A stretch of DNA of 64,000 nucleotides from Agromyces allii (GTDB lineage: Bacteria > Actinomycetota > Actinomycetes > Actinomycetales > Microbacteriaceae): positions 62,001-126,000 of the forward strand of contig NZ_WBIN01000001.1 of assembly GCF_009749385.1 (NCBI RefSeq), in the 5' to 3' direction. The notes under the pieces are model-generated. The model worked only from the letters and a program-made list of their open reading frames with translations, searched no databases and was not told the DNA's origin. The position numbers were made by a program, and so were the translations under genes. Each line of letters opens with the position of its first letter. Within the stretch, counting starts at the first letter, position 1. This document shows positions 8,806 to 17,695 of this stretch, piece after piece.

Positions 8806-9806
8806 CGCGCCGCTCCCCCGCCGATCGAGGCGAGCCACTCGGCGGCCGCCGTCGTCAGGGTGATCGTCTCGGGCAGGGCGTCGAGCGACGGCGGCAGGGC
8901 ATCGAACCTGGCGGGCAGGTGACCGCCGGCTGCGCGCCAGTCCTCGCCGAGCCGTGCCGAGGCGCCGGTCGCGTCGACCGCACCCGCGGCCTTCGGGTCG
9001 AACGCGATCACGATCGCACCCCTGGTGGCGGGCTGGCGGGCATCAGCCGTCCGGCCGCCGACGCCCACGCCGGCGACGAGCTCGACCACGAGGCCCGTGA
9101 GGGACCCGAGCAGACTGTCGGGCAGGATCGCGCCGACCGCGGCCGGATCGGTCGTGGGGCGCCCATCGCGGTCGACGAGGAGTCCTGCCGCGAGCGGAGC
9201 CTGCTCGGCCTGCGCACGGCGTACCACAGCAAGCGTCACGGGCGAGCTCGCGTAGTCGACGACGAGCGGATGCTGCGCCGCGCGCGGCACGCCGATCGCG
9301 AGCGGGTTCGTGCCGATCGCGGCGGTCGTCGCCCCCCACGGCGCGACCGCGGCCGGCGACTGCGCCGCGACCACGCCGATCGCGCCGCCGAGGGCGAGCG
9401 ATCGGGCCGCGCAGCCCAGCACCCCCATGGCGCCCGCACCGCGGATGCCGACGATCGCGGCGCCCGCGAGCTGCACGCGCTCCTCGGCGAGCCGGACTGC
9501 AGCGGCGAGCGCGAGGATTCCCGGCGCGGCCGACGCGTCGATCGCGGCCGCCGCCACGGCACCGCGGCCCTCAGCAGGCGGTTCGGCCGCGGCATCCGTC
9601 GAACCCTCGATCGCGTCGAGGCGATCGAGATCGCGTCGGAGCATGCCGACCCCGAATTCGGGAAGCCCGAGCAGTTCGGCCTGGAGCAGCCAGAGCGATG
9701 CGCGCTCGACATCGGCGGGATCGGCGTCGAACGGCGCGAACAGCGCCGTCAGCGATGCGACGGCCTCGGCTCGGGCGATCGAGCGGGCGTTCAGTACTTG
9801 ACCCAT
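8802..9806 (-). CDS. LDH2/MDH2-type oxidoreductase, degenerate catalytic motif
   Basis: This 334-residue protein aligns with the malate/L-lactate/ureidoglycolate dehydrogenase (LDH2) family of NAD(P)-dependent enzymes. The cofactor segment APWGATTAAIGTNPLAIGVPR is well kept, and LVVDYASS retains the family Asp. The N-terminal GHxSHG motif, whose His is catalytic in characterised members, reads LPEFGVGML here, so that His is missing. The chain also looks short at the N terminus. The enzyme may have changed chemistry or lost it. Its start overlaps the end of the permease gene by 16 bp, placing it in the transport operon. Confidence 0.7.
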   Translation of the reverse strand: MGQVLNARSIARAEAVASLTALFAPFDADPADVERASLWLLQAELLGLPEFGVGMLRRDLDRLDAIEGSTDAAAEPPAEGRGAVAAAAIDASAAPGILALAAAVRLAEERVQLAGAAIVGIRGAGAMGVLGCAARSLALGGAIGVVAAQSPAAVAPWGATTAAIGTNPLAIGVPRAAQHPLVVDYASSPVTLAVVRRAQAEQAPLAAGLLVDRDGRPTTDPAAVGAILPDSLLGSLTGLVVELVAGVGVGGRTADARQPATRGAIVIAFDPKAAGAVDATGASARLGEDWRAAGGHLPARFDALPPSLDALPETITLTTAAAEWLASIGGGAAR

Positions 9807-10624
9807 GGCACCAGTCGACGTTCCAGCAGTCCTTCGAGGGCGGTCGCACCGTAACCGAGCGCCGAGATCGTGACGATGCCGACGTACATCTTCGACACGG
9901 CGAAGGTCGACCACGAACTCCAGATCATGTAGCCGAGCCCGCTCTGCGCGCCGACGAACTCGGATGCCGCGATGATGACGAAGGCGCCGCCGGTCGCGAG
10001 CTTGATGCCCGTGAAGATCGACGGAAGGGCGTACGGCAGCGACACCGTGAACCGGCGCTGGATGCGCGACGCGCCGTTCGCGCGAGCCACGTCGTCGAAG
10101 AGCGGGGGCGTCTGCATGACACCGCTCATCGTGTTGAAGAACAGGTAGAAGAACACGCCGATCGCGACGATGACGTACTTGCTCGTCTCGCCGAGCCCGA
10201 AGATCAGGAGCAGCAGGGGGTAGATCGCGACCTTCGGAATCGGGAGCAGGCTCGAGAACACGGGCTCCAGGAGCAACCGCACCGAACGCACCGATCCGAG
10301 CAGGAGCCCGAGCAGGAGTCCGGGGATCGCGCCGAGCACGAAACCGACCGCGATGCGCGAGAGCGTCATGAGCGCGTCGGTGATGAGCCGCCCGGAGACC
10401 AGGAGCTCGATGAAGGTCTCCACGATCGCCGTGGGCGGCGGAAAGAAGCGCGCATCGAGCACGCCCAAGCGGCTGAGCACCTCCCACACGACGAGGAGGA
10501 ACACCGGGGTGTACGGTCCGAGGCGGCGGATCCAGACGGACCCTCGTTCGGCCCTGACCGCGTCCTCGAGCTGTGCCGTGATCTGGTCGCGGTCGGACGT
10601 GACGCGCGTGTCGACGGTCGTCAT
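9791..10624 (-). CDS. ABC transporter permease (NitT/TauT family)
   Basis: The 277-residue membrane protein has about six transmembrane segments and the EAA-type cytoplasmic loop in the region FDDVARANGASRIQRRFTV, followed by LPYALPSIFTGIKLA. It belongs to the SsuC/TauC/ThiX group that imports sulfonates, nitrate, taurine, pyrimidine or aromatic precursors. It partners with the ATPase gene directly upstream; the ATG overlaps that gene's TGA. The substrate cannot be read from the sequence. Confidence 0.88.
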   Translation of the reverse strand: MTTVDTRVTSDRDQITAQLEDAVRAERGSVWIRRLGPYTPVFLLVVWEVLSRLGVLDARFFPPPTAIVETFIELLVSGRLITDALMTLSRIAVGFVLGAIPGLLLGLLLGSVRSVRLLLEPVFSSLLPIPKVAIYPLLLLIFGLGETSKYVIVAIGVFFYLFFNTMSGVMQTPPLFDDVARANGASRIQRRFTVSLPYALPSIFTGIKLATGGAFVIIAASEFVGAQSGLGYMIWSSWSTFAVSKMYVGIVTISALGYGATALEGLLERRLVPWVKY

Positions 10625-11403
10625 CAGGCGGCGACCTCCTCGTCGTCGTCTCGAGCGGCATCGTCGCGCTCGAGCAGGTTCCAGAGCTGGTAGGTGATCT
10701 CCCCGTAGCGGGGGTCGCGCCGCAGCGCGATGATGTCGCGGGGCCGACCGAACGGGATCTCGACCTCCGCGATGATGCGCCCGGGGCGGTGCGACATGAC
10801 CACGACGCGGTCGGCGAGGGTCAGCGCCTCGTCGACGCTGTGCGTGATGAACAGCACGGCTTTCGACGTCTGCTCCCAGATGCGCAGGAGCTCCTGCTGG
10901 AGCACCACCCTGGTCTGCTCGTCGAGCGCGCCGAACGGCTCGTCCATGAGCAGGACACTGCCGTCGTCGGCGAGCGCGCGGGCGACCGAGGTGCGCTGGC
11001 GCATGCCGCCCGAGATCTGCGCGGGGTAGTAGCTCGCGAACTCGGTGAGCCCCACCAGGTCGAGCAGCTCGGCGACCCGGGCGGCCCGCTGCGCCCGCGG
11101 CACACGGCGCAGGCGCAGCGGATAGGCGATGTTCTCGGCCACCGTCAGCCACGGGAACACCCCGTGCTCCTGGAAGACCACCGATGGGCGGCTCGGCGTC
11201 TCGACCGTGCCGAGGCTCGGCTTCTCGAGGCCCGCCGCGATGCGGAGCAGCGTGCTCTTGCCGCAGCCCGACGGGCCGAGCACGCACACGAACTCGCCCT
11301 CGCGCACCTCGAGCGAGACGTCCTCGAGCGCGACCAGCACGTCGTCCTTGGATTCCGCGCTCGGGTAGGCCTTCCAGAGGTTGCGGACGGAGAGGCCGCT
11401 CAT
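10624..11403 (-). CDS. ABC transporter ATP-binding protein (NitT/TauT family)
   Basis: The 259-residue ATPase has Walker A GPSGCGKST, a Q-loop in VVFQEHGVFPWL, the signature ISGGMRQRTSVARAL, Walker B LLMDEPFGALDEQ and the H-loop histidine in LFITHSVDEAL. The pattern matches SsuB/TauB-type importers. The acidic tail DDAARDDDEE is not part of the ATPase fold. It overlaps the lipoprotein gene by 1 bp and the permease gene by 1 bp, so translation of the three is coupled. Confidence 0.92.
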   Translation of the reverse strand: MSGLSVRNLWKAYPSAESKDDVLVALEDVSLEVREGEFVCVLGPSGCGKSTLLRIAAGLEKPSLGTVETPSRPSVVFQEHGVFPWLTVAENIAYPLRLRRVPRAQRAARVAELLDLVGLTEFASYYPAQISGGMRQRTSVARALADDGSVLLMDEPFGALDEQTRVVLQQELLRIWEQTSKAVLFITHSVDEALTLADRVVVMSHRPGRIIAEVEIPFGRPRDIIALRRDPRYGEITYQLWNLLERDDAARDDDEEVAA

Positions 11404-12452
11404 CACTCGGCGGAGTCTGCCGCGGTGGCGGCGGCCTTCTCGAGGATGTCGGCGCGGAAGACGTCCTCGATGCCCGAGTCGCCGTCGAACTCGAGCGCAC
11501 CCCGGTCGCGGAAGAACGCCTCCTGGCGGGCGACGTCGCTCCAGTCGATCGTGCCCTCGGGGTCCTGCACGGTCAGGCCGATCGCGGTGAGCGTCTCGAC
11601 GGGCAGGTCGGTGTACTGGGCGATGATGGCCTGGTCGTCGGCATCCTGCCACCCGCCGTCGGCGAGCTCGTGGACCGCCTTGAGGTAGGCCGCGGTGAAG
11701 GCCTCGACGGCCGCAGGGTGCTGCTCGACGTACTCGGTGTTGAACACGAGCGCACCGAGCTCGACGCCCGCGTGGTAGCTCACGTCGAGGATCTCGTGCC
11801 CGAGGTCCTGGGCGATGACGGCCGACGAGATGGGTTCGATCGACCAGGTGGCGTCGACCGACCCGTTCGCGAGCGCGGCCGGGATGTCGCCGGGGCTGAG
11901 GTTCACGAGTTCGACGTCGTCGAGCGAGAGTCCGGCCGACTCGAGTGCGAGGGCCACCGAGTAGATGCCGAAGCCGCCGTCGCCAGGGATGCCGATCTTC
12001 TTGCCCTTGAGCTCCTCGGCCTCGGTGATGCCCGACTGCTCGGATGCGAGGATCGGCGAGGGGTTCTTGCCCTCCTCGGGGATGCGCGACACGCTCGCGA
12101 TCACCGAGAGCGACGCGCCCGCCTTGGTCGCGTTGAAGAGGCCGGCGCCCCACGTCGCACCACCGGCGGTGATGTTGCCGGTCGACACCTGCTGGTAGGT
12201 CTCGCCCGAGCTGCCGCTCTTCGAGATGAGTTCCACGTCGACGCCGGCGTCCTCGAAGTAGCCCTTCTCCTCGGCGAGGAAGAACGGGGCGTAGTCGGCG
12301 TAGGGCGAGTACAGGAAGGTGATCTTCGGAGCGTCCTCAGCGGACTCGCTCGCGCCCTCGCTGGCGCCTGCCGCGCTGCTGCAGCCGGCCATCAGCACGG
12401 CGGTGGCGAACAGGGCGATTCCTCCGGCGAGGCGACGGCGACGAGTACTCAT
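11403..12452 (-). CDS. ABC transporter substrate-binding lipoprotein (NMT1/THI5-like)
   Basis: The 349-residue precursor has a lipoprotein signal peptide with lipobox LMAGC (Cys near residue 23), a Ser/Ala/Glu-rich linker, and a periplasmic-binding fold starting ITFLYSPYADYAPFFLAEEKGYF, typical of NMT1/THI5/SsuA-like proteins. Family ligands include hydroxymethylpyrimidine, sulfonates and nitrate. No thiamine or sulfur gene is nearby to choose among them. It heads the operon ending at 6488; GGAG lies 11 bases before the ATG. No riboswitch is seen in the leader. Confidence 0.88.
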   Translation of the reverse strand: MSTRRRRLAGGIALFATAVLMAGCSSAAGASEGASESAEDAPKITFLYSPYADYAPFFLAEEKGYFEDAGVDVELISKSGSSGETYQQVSTGNITAGGATWGAGLFNATKAGASLSVIASVSRIPEEGKNPSPILASEQSGITEAEELKGKKIGIPGDGGFGIYSVALALESAGLSLDDVELVNLSPGDIPAALANGSVDATWSIEPISSAVIAQDLGHEILDVSYHAGVELGALVFNTEYVEQHPAAVEAFTAAYLKAVHELADGGWQDADDQAIIAQYTDLPVETLTAIGLTVQDPEGTIDWSDVARQEAFFRDRGALEFDGDSGIEDVFRADILEKAAATAADSAE

Positions 12453-12836
12453 GGCGTGAGCTCCAATGACTGGGCGGAACCGGGCTCGGTTCCAGCGTGC
12501 GGATACGACGAAGCGCCGCCACCGAGCGGGCGGCCCGGCCGGGAGGTCGTCTCGCGGCTCACGGTCCTGATGCTCGATGCAGTGCGCTGAAGCGACTGTA
12601 GATCGAGGGGCCGGTCGGCGCCGAACTCTGTTACCGCGCGGTTTTCCGTGGACAAACGGATGTCGCGCGCACGCCTCGTGCGCACGGGCAGGCGGCGTCC
12701 GTCGAGCGCCGCTCCGCGAGCACGGCGACGGTGGTCGCGGTCGGCGGATCGGACGGCGTCGGCGGGCCGAGCGGAAGGAGACGGCACGCGCCGGACGGAT
12801 CGCGCAGCGCTATCGAAATGCACCCGGATACGCGAA
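12453..12836. other. Intergenic region with no gene recognised
   Basis: This stretch precedes the transport operon and ends at the tRNA-Gln terminator. I see only a short inverted repeat (GGAACC at 12476-12481 with GGTTCC at 12488-12493) in the operon leader. Short open frames here lack ribosome sites and recognisable motifs. The promoter of the operon must lie here but no convincing -35/-10 pair stands out. Confidence 0.5.
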
Positions 12837-12858
12837 AACCCCCGCCTGAGCGGGGGTT
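12837..12858 (-). terminator. Intrinsic terminator of tRNA-Gln
   Basis: The stem AACCCCCGC/GCGGGGGTT with a CTGA loop is followed, on the minus strand, by a run of T residues. It starts 9 bp downstream of the tRNA-Gln gene. Confidence 0.85.
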
Positions 12859-12866
12859 CTTCACTG

Positions 12867-12938
12867 CTGGGGTACCTGGACTCGAACCAAGAACAAAGGT
12901 ACCAGAAACCTCCGTGTTGCCAATTACACCATACCCCA
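12867..12938 (-). tRNA. tRNA-Gln (anticodon CTG)
   Basis: The 72-nt cloverleaf has acceptor stem TGGGGTA/TACCCCA, D arm GTGTAATTGGCAACAC, anticodon loop TTCTGGT with anticodon CTG reading CAG, and T loop GGTTCGAGTCC. CCA is not encoded. Confidence 0.95.
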
Positions 12939-13125
12939 ATGGCTTCGGAACCGTGTTCCGCGCCGAGATAAGACTCTATCTCATGGATCGGCAGCCGACA
13001 AACTGAGCAGGTCTCAGCGCGCTGAGCGGCCGCTGGATGCGTGCCGAACATCGCCTGAGGCTTCGCCCGCAACCCCGCCAATGCGGGGCAGCGCCGCGGC
13101 GCGCACCCCTGCCAGTCTGTGCAAC

Positions 13126-13926
13126 ATGCCCGAGTCCAATGACCTGCTGGCCGTCCTGATCGATGCCGACAACGTCTCCCCCGCGCGCATCGAGGCGGTG
13201 CTCACCGAGGTCGCCCGATTCGGCACGTCGTCGGTCAAGCGCATGTACGGAGACTGGACCAGCACGAATCTGAGCGGCTGGAAGGCTGCCGCCAGCGCAC
13301 ATGTCATCCAGCCGATCCAGCAGTTCGCCAACACGACGGGCAAGAACGCGACCGACAGCGCGCTCATCATCGACGCTATGGACCTGCTCTACACCGGCCG
13401 GTTCACGGGCTTCTGCATCGTGTCCTCCGACAGCGACTTCACGCGACTCGCGGCCCGCATCCGCGAGCAGGGCATCACGGTCTACGGGTTCGGGGAGCGC
13501 AAGACGCCCGAGTCGTTCCGCAACGCCTGCGACCGATTCACGTACCTCGAGGTCATCGACGCGCCGAAGGAGACGGATGCCGCGCAACAGGCGGTGCAGC
13601 CCGTCCCGCAGATCGACCAGCAGCAACGCCTCCGTGCCGACGGTCGACTCGTCATCGCGCTGCGGGCCGCGGTGAGCACCGCAGCCGACGAGAGCGGTTG
13701 GGCGAAGCTCTCACCCGTCGGGTCGCTCCTCCGCAAGCAGCAACCCGACTTCGACTCGCGCAACTGGGGATACGCGAAGCTCTCGGACCTGGTGCGTGCG
13801 ACCGGTCTCTACGAGGTGAAGGTGCAGGCGAACGGCGTCCTCGTGAGGCCGAGGTCATCAGCACCCCCGCGCCTCGCGGAGACCGCCCAACGCACGGCGG
13901 CGACGCAGGCGAAGGCGAACGCCTGA
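13126..13926 (+). CDS. NYN-domain protein with C-terminal OST-HTH/LOTUS domain
   Basis: The 266-residue protein has an N-terminal NYN (PIN-like nuclease) domain, about residues 5-150, with conserved acidic residues in LIDADNVSPARIE, ATDSALIIDAMDLLY and IVSSDSDFTRLAARIREQG. A basic C-terminal domain (about 175-245, SPVGSLLRKQQPDFDSRNWGY) fits the OST-HTH/LOTUS RNA-binding fold. The combination suggests an RNA nuclease or RNA-binding factor. I set the start at MPESNDLL (13126) because the domain begins here; upstream in-frame sequence is not conserved in style. It is monocistronic. Confidence 0.8.
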   Translation: MPESNDLLAVLIDADNVSPARIEAVLTEVARFGTSSVKRMYGDWTSTNLSGWKAAASAHVIQPIQQFANTTGKNATDSALIIDAMDLLYTGRFTGFCIVSSDSDFTRLAARIREQGITVYGFGERKTPESFRNACDRFTYLEVIDAPKETDAAQQAVQPVPQIDQQQRLRADGRLVIALRAAVSTAADESGWAKLSPVGSLLRKQQPDFDSRNWGYAKLSDLVRATGLYEVKVQANGVLVRPRSSAPPRLAETAQRTAATQAKANA

Positions 13927-13941
13927 CCGCGTATCGAACGA

Positions 13942-13974
13942 CGGATGCCGCGGGCATCACGCCCGCGGCATCCG
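13942..13974. terminator. Bidirectional terminator before gltX
   Basis: A perfect 14-bp stem (13942-13955 with 13961-13974) and a 5-nt loop lies between the converging NYN gene and gltX. The arms contain the recurring GGATGCCGC/GCGGCATCC word. Confidence 0.8.
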
Positions 13975-13998
13975 GTCACCGCATTTCGAGTGGAGGGC

Positions 13999-15513
13999 TC
14001 AGCCCAGCTTCGCCGCGAGCCCGTCGAGCCGCGCGAGCGAGTCGATCTTGCCGAGAATCTGCATGGACTCGAAGAGCGGCGGAGAGATGCGGCGGCCGGA
14101 GATCGCCGTGCGCACGGGGCCGAACGCGACGCGGGGCTTCAGGCCGAGGCCGTCGATGAGGGCGCCGCGCAGCGCCTCCTCGATCTGGTCGTGGGTCCAC
14201 GCGTCGGCCGGCAGGCGGTCGAGGGCCTCGCGCGAGGCGGCGAGCACCGCGGCGGCGTCGGCGGGGAGCCCCTTGAGGGCGTCATCGTCGATCGTGAGGC
14301 CCGCGGCATCCGTGAACAGGAAGCCCAGCATGCCGGGCGCCTCGCCGAGCAGGGCGATGCGCTCCTGCACGAGCGGAGCGGCTTCGGCGAGGATCGCCGC
14401 CTGGGCGGGCGTCGGCGGCCCGGTGAGCACGCCCGCGGCCTCGAGGTAGGGCACGGTGCGCGCGGCGAAGTCGGCGGGCTCGAGCAGGCGGATGTGGTCG
14501 CCGTTGATCGACTCGGCCTTCTTCTGGTCGAAGCGGGCCGGGTTGGGGTTCACGTTCGCGACGTCGAATGCGGCGATGAACTCGTCGCGGCTGAACACGT
14601 CGCGGTCGGCCGAGTAGCCCCAGCCGAGCAGCGCGAGGTAGTTGACGAGGCCCTCGGGGATGAACCCGCGGTCGCGGTGGTGGAACAGGTTCGACTCGGG
14701 GTCGCGCTTGGAGAGCTTCTTGTTGCCGTCGCCCATGACGTAGGGCAGGTGGCCGAAGCGGGGCACGAACGTCGTCACGCCGATGTCGATGAGCGCGTGG
14801 TAGAGCGCGATCTGGCGCGGCGTCGAGCTCAGGATGTCTTCGCCGCGGAGCACGTGCGTGATGCCCATGAGCGCGTCGTCGACGGGGTTGACCAGCGTGT
14901 AGAGCGGCGCGCCGTTCGGGCGCACGAGCACGAAGTCGATCGTCGAGCCGACCGGGAAATCGATGCGGCCGCGGACGAGGTCGTCGAAGCCGAGGTCGGC
15001 CTCCGGCACGCGCAGGCGCAGCGCGGGCTCGCGACCCTCGGCGCGGAACGCGGCCTTCTGCTCGTCGGTGAGGTCGCGGTCGTAGTTGTCGTAGCCGAGC
15101 TGCTTCGGGCGACCGTTCGCGAGGTTGCGCGCGTCGATCTCCTCTGCCGTCGAGAACGACTCGTAGAGGTGCCCGGCCGCCTTCAGCCTGGCGATGACGT
15201 CCTGGTAGATGTCGCCGCGCTGCGACTGGCGGTAGGGCTCGCTCGGGCCGCCCTTGTTGACGCCCTCGTCCCAGTCGAGGCCGAGCCAGGTGAGCGCGTC
15301 GATGATCTGGTCGAAGCTCTCCTCGCTGTCGCGCGCGGCATCGGTGTCTTCGATGCGGAACACGAAGGTGCCGCCCGTGTGGCGCGCATACGCCCAGTTG
15401 AAGAGCGCGGTGCGGACGAGGCCGACGTGCGGCGTGCCGGTGGGCGACGGGCAGAAGCGCACGCGGACGTCGCTGCCGGTGGCGGTGGTCGTGGGGTGGG
15501 TTGTCTCAGACAT
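13999..15513 (-). CDS. gltX: Glutamate--tRNA ligase
   Basis: This 504-residue class I aminoacyl-tRNA synthetase charges tRNA-Glu. The HIGH-like signature is [20 protein letters not shown] near residue 20, with FRIEDTD following, and the KMSKS-like loop is [11 protein letters not shown] near residue 265. The all-helical anticodon-binding domain fills the C-terminal third, and length is usual for a bacterial enzyme. A TACGAT box ends seven bases before the ATG, so the mRNA is probably leaderless. In many actinobacteria this enzyme also charges tRNA-Gln for later amidation; the window does not show which applies here. Confidence 0.96.
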   Translation of the reverse strand: MSETTHPTTTATGSDVRVRFCPSPTGTPHVGLVRTALFNWAYARHTGGTFVFRIEDTDAARDSEESFDQIIDALTWLGLDWDEGVNKGGPSEPYRQSQRGDIYQDVIARLKAAGHLYESFSTAEEIDARNLANGRPKQLGYDNYDRDLTDEQKAAFRAEGREPALRLRVPEADLGFDDLVRGRIDFPVGSTIDFVLVRPNGAPLYTLVNPVDDALMGITHVLRGEDILSSTPRQIALYHALIDIGVTTFVPRFGHLPYVMGDGNKKLSKRDPESNLFHHRDRGFIPEGLVNYLALLGWGYSADRDVFSRDEFIAAFDVANVNPNPARFDQKKAESINGDHIRLLEPADFAARTVPYLEAAGVLTGPPTPAQAAILAEAAPLVQERIALLGEAPGMLGFLFTDAAGLTIDDDALKGLPADAAAVLAASREALDRLPADAWTHDQIEEALRGALIDGLGLKPRVAFGPVRTAISGRRISPPLFESMQILGKIDSLARLDGLAAKLG

Positions 15514-15520
15514 CCCCTCA

Positions 15521-15526
15521 ATCGTA
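15521..15526 (-). promoter_or_regulatory. -10 box for a leaderless gltX mRNA
   Basis: TACGAT on the minus strand is separated by seven bases (TGAGGGG) from the gltX ATG. GAGGGG touches the start codon and so is too close to act as a ribosome binding site, which supports transcription starting at the ATG. Confidence 0.55.
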
Positions 15527-15571
15527 CCGAGGGGCGGGGCGCGTCGAGGGGCGGATGCCGCACCCGGGCGA

Positions 15572-16516
15572 TCAGCGCCCGGCTGCGAGGTGCTCGAGCA
15601 CGGCCACCGCGGCGGCGACGGCGGGCACCCGTGCCCCGCCGCGCGCGGTCACGAGGTGCAGCGAGCGCACGTCTCCCCCGGCGGTGGGCCGCACGACCAC
15701 GCCCGGCCGACGCGGCGAGGCCGCGAGCGCGAGCTCGGGCAGCAGCGCGACGCCGAGCCCCTGCGCGACCATGCTCTCGACGGCCACGAAGTTGTCGGTC
15801 TCGAATCCGATGCGGGGGCGGAACCCGGCGCCGTCGGTGAGTTCGAGGAGGTGCCCGCGGCAGCTGGGGCATCCGGCGATCCAGGCGTCGTCGGCGAGGG
15901 CGGCGAGGTCGACGGCGTCCGACCCGGCAGCCGGGTGCCCGTCGGGCAGCACGACCCGCATGGGTTCGGCTCCGATCGAGCGCACGTCGAGGCCGCGCGC
16001 GCGTTCGGTGTGCGGGTCGTCGCGGTCGCCGGGATAGCTGAAGGTGATGGCGAGGTCGGCGCGATCGGCCCGAACGGCGGCGACCGCCTCGGGCGGCTCG
16101 GCCTCGACGTAGGTGACGGTGACGCCCGGATGCCGCGCCGCGAGGCCCGCGATGAGCTTCGGCACCAGCGTGGCCGACGCCGACGGGAACGCCGCGAGGC
16201 GCACCCGCCCGGCCCGGAGCCCCCGGATCTCGGCGAGTTCGCCGGCCGCGGCCTCGAGCGCGGTCGCGACGGCGTTGGCGTGCCTGGCCAGCACGCGCCC
16301 CGACTGCGTGAGCCGGATGCCGCGGCCCGCCCGCTCGACGAGGGCGATGCCCGTGCGCTGCTCGAATCGGCGCAGGTGCTGGCTGACTGCGGGCTGGCTG
16401 TAGCCGAGCGAGTCCGCCGCGGCGGTGAGCGATCCGTGCTCGGCGATGCGCCGCACGAGCCGCACGGTCAGCAGGTCGAGGGATTCGGCGAGGGCGTCGA
16501 TCGAGGCATCCGACAT
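15572..16516 (-). CDS. LysR family transcriptional regulator
   Basis: The 314-residue protein has a LysR winged helix at residues 10-70 ([28 protein letters not shown]) and a two-lobed effector domain (about 90-305). A CPSC pair sits in the effector domain ([11 protein letters not shown]). It is divergent from the class V aminotransferase gene at 16598, its likely target. TATGAT ends six bases before the ATG at 16516, indicating a leaderless mRNA and deciding this start over a longer one at 16552. Confidence 0.9.
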   Translation of the reverse strand: MSDASIDALAESLDLLTVRLVRRIAEHGSLTAAADSLGYSQPAVSQHLRRFEQRTGIALVERAGRGIRLTQSGRVLARHANAVATALEAAAGELAEIRGLRAGRVRLAAFPSASATLVPKLIAGLAARHPGVTVTYVEAEPPEAVAAVRADRADLAITFSYPGDRDDPHTERARGLDVRSIGAEPMRVVLPDGHPAAGSDAVDLAALADDAWIAGCPSCRGHLLELTDGAGFRPRIGFETDNFVAVESMVAQGLGVALLPELALAASPRRPGVVVRPTAGGDVRSLHLVTARGGARVPAVAAAVAVLEHLAAGR

Positions 16517-16522
16517 GCCTGA

Positions 16523-16528
16523 ATCATA
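16523..16528 (-). promoter_or_regulatory. -10 box of the LysR gene (leaderless)
   Basis: TATGAT on the minus strand followed by six bases and ATG. The upstream sequence overlaps the inverted repeat at 16533-16560, which would allow autoregulation. Confidence 0.55.
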
Positions 16529-16532
16529 ACGT

Positions 16533-16560
16533 GTAGGTATGTGTTCGATCACTTACCTGC
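16533..16560. promoter_or_regulatory. Probable LysR operator in the divergent promoter region
   Basis: The arms GTAGGTATGTG (16533-16543) and CACTTACCTGC (16550-16560) form an imperfect inverted repeat (9 of 11 positions pair) around TTCGAT. It lies between the divergent LysR and aminotransferase starts, where LysR proteins normally bind. Confidence 0.5.
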
Positions 16561-16597
16561 CGTTGTGCAATGGAACGATCGGTCGGAGGCTGGATGC

Positions 16598-17647
16598 ATG
16601 CACCACGAGCGATCCCGATACATCGGCGGCCGCGGCTACCTCGCCGCCTGCACCCTGGGCCTGCCGGCCGATGTCACGCGCGACGCCGTGCGCCGCGACC
16701 TCGATGCCTGGGCCGCCGGCACCGCGACCGCGGCCGACTACTCGGCGAGCCTCGAGCGTTCCCGCGCCCATGCCGCGAGCCTGCTCGGCGCGGCCCCGCG
16801 ACAGGTCGCCACCGGATCCCAGGTCTCGGTCTTCACCGGCCTCGTCGCGGCATCCGCACCTCGCGGCGCCGAGGTGCTCTGCGTCGACGGCGACTTCTCG
16901 TCGGTCGTCGCTCCGTTCCTCGCGCACGGCGGCCTGCGCGTGCGACACGTGCCTCTCGACGCGCTCGCCGACGCCGTCACGCCCGCCACCGCCTACGTCT
17001 CGTACTCGCTCGTGCAGTCGTCGACGGGCGAGATCGCGAATGCCGCGGCCATCGCCGAGGCCGCGCGCGCCGCCGGCGCGTTCACCCTCGTCGACACGAC
17101 GCAGGCGACCGGGTGGATGCCCACCGACGACCTCGACGCCGACGTGCTCGTCTGCCACGCCTACAAGTGGCTGAGCTCACCGCGCGGCGCCGCGTTCGCC
17201 GCCTTCTCGGATCGGGCGATCGAAGAGGTCACCCCGTTCACGGCTGGCTGGTACTCGGGCGCCGACCCCTGGACCTCGTGCTACGGACCCGACCTCCACG
17301 TCGCACCCGATGCCACCCGCTTCGACGTCTCCCCCGCGTGGAACGCGTGGGCCGGTGCCGAGGCCGCACTGGAGCTCGCCGCCTCGCTCGACATGCACGA
17401 GGTCCGGCGGCACGACCTGGCGCTCGCGAACTCGTTCCGCGCGGGCATCGGACTCGAGTCGTCCGACAGCGCCATAGTCTCGTGGGCCGACCCCGACGGC
17501 TGCGACCTCGGGGCGATGACCGCAGCCGGCATCGCCGCCTCGGGTCGCGCGGGTCGTGCCCGCGCGGCGTTCCACGTGTGGAACGACGAGGAGGACGTGG
17601 CGCTCGCGCTCAGGTCGCTCCGGCCGCGGGCGGCGTTCGCGATCTGA
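16598..17647 (+). CDS. Class V aminotransferase family protein
   Basis: The 349-residue PLP enzyme shows the class V pattern: VDTTQATGWMP with the cofactor Asp, and CHAYKWLSSPRGAAF with the Schiff-base lysine near residue 209. The group includes cysteine desulfurase-like, kynureninase-like and isopenicillin-epimerase-like enzymes; the cysteine-desulfurase active-site loop is not evident, so I give no specific reaction. GGAGG lies eight bases before the ATG at 16598, which decides the start over an in-frame ATG at 16541. It is divergent from the LysR gene and single-gene in its direction. Confidence 0.85.
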   Translation: MHHERSRYIGGRGYLAACTLGLPADVTRDAVRRDLDAWAAGTATAADYSASLERSRAHAASLLGAAPRQVATGSQVSVFTGLVAASAPRGAEVLCVDGDFSSVVAPFLAHGGLRVRHVPLDALADAVTPATAYVSYSLVQSSTGEIANAAAIAEAARAAGAFTLVDTTQATGWMPTDDLDADVLVCHAYKWLSSPRGAAFAAFSDRAIEEVTPFTAGWYSGADPWTSCYGPDLHVAPDATRFDVSPAWNAWAGAEAALELAASLDMHEVRRHDLALANSFRAGIGLESSDSAIVSWADPDGCDLGAMTAAGIAASGRAGRARAAFHVWNDEEDVALALRSLRPRAAFAI

Positions 17648-17695
17648 TCGGCGCCGAGCCGGAGTCCGATCCGTTCGAGCGCGGGAGCGCCGGCG

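Noticed and set aside
11403..12836. Riboswitch in the leader of the transport operon
   Set aside because: No conserved TPP, FMN or SAM-type core could be seen; only a 6-bp inverted repeat is present.
12577..12849. A 90-codon plus-strand open frame
   Set aside because: It runs into the tRNA-Gln terminator, is Arg/Gly rich, and lacks a start signal.
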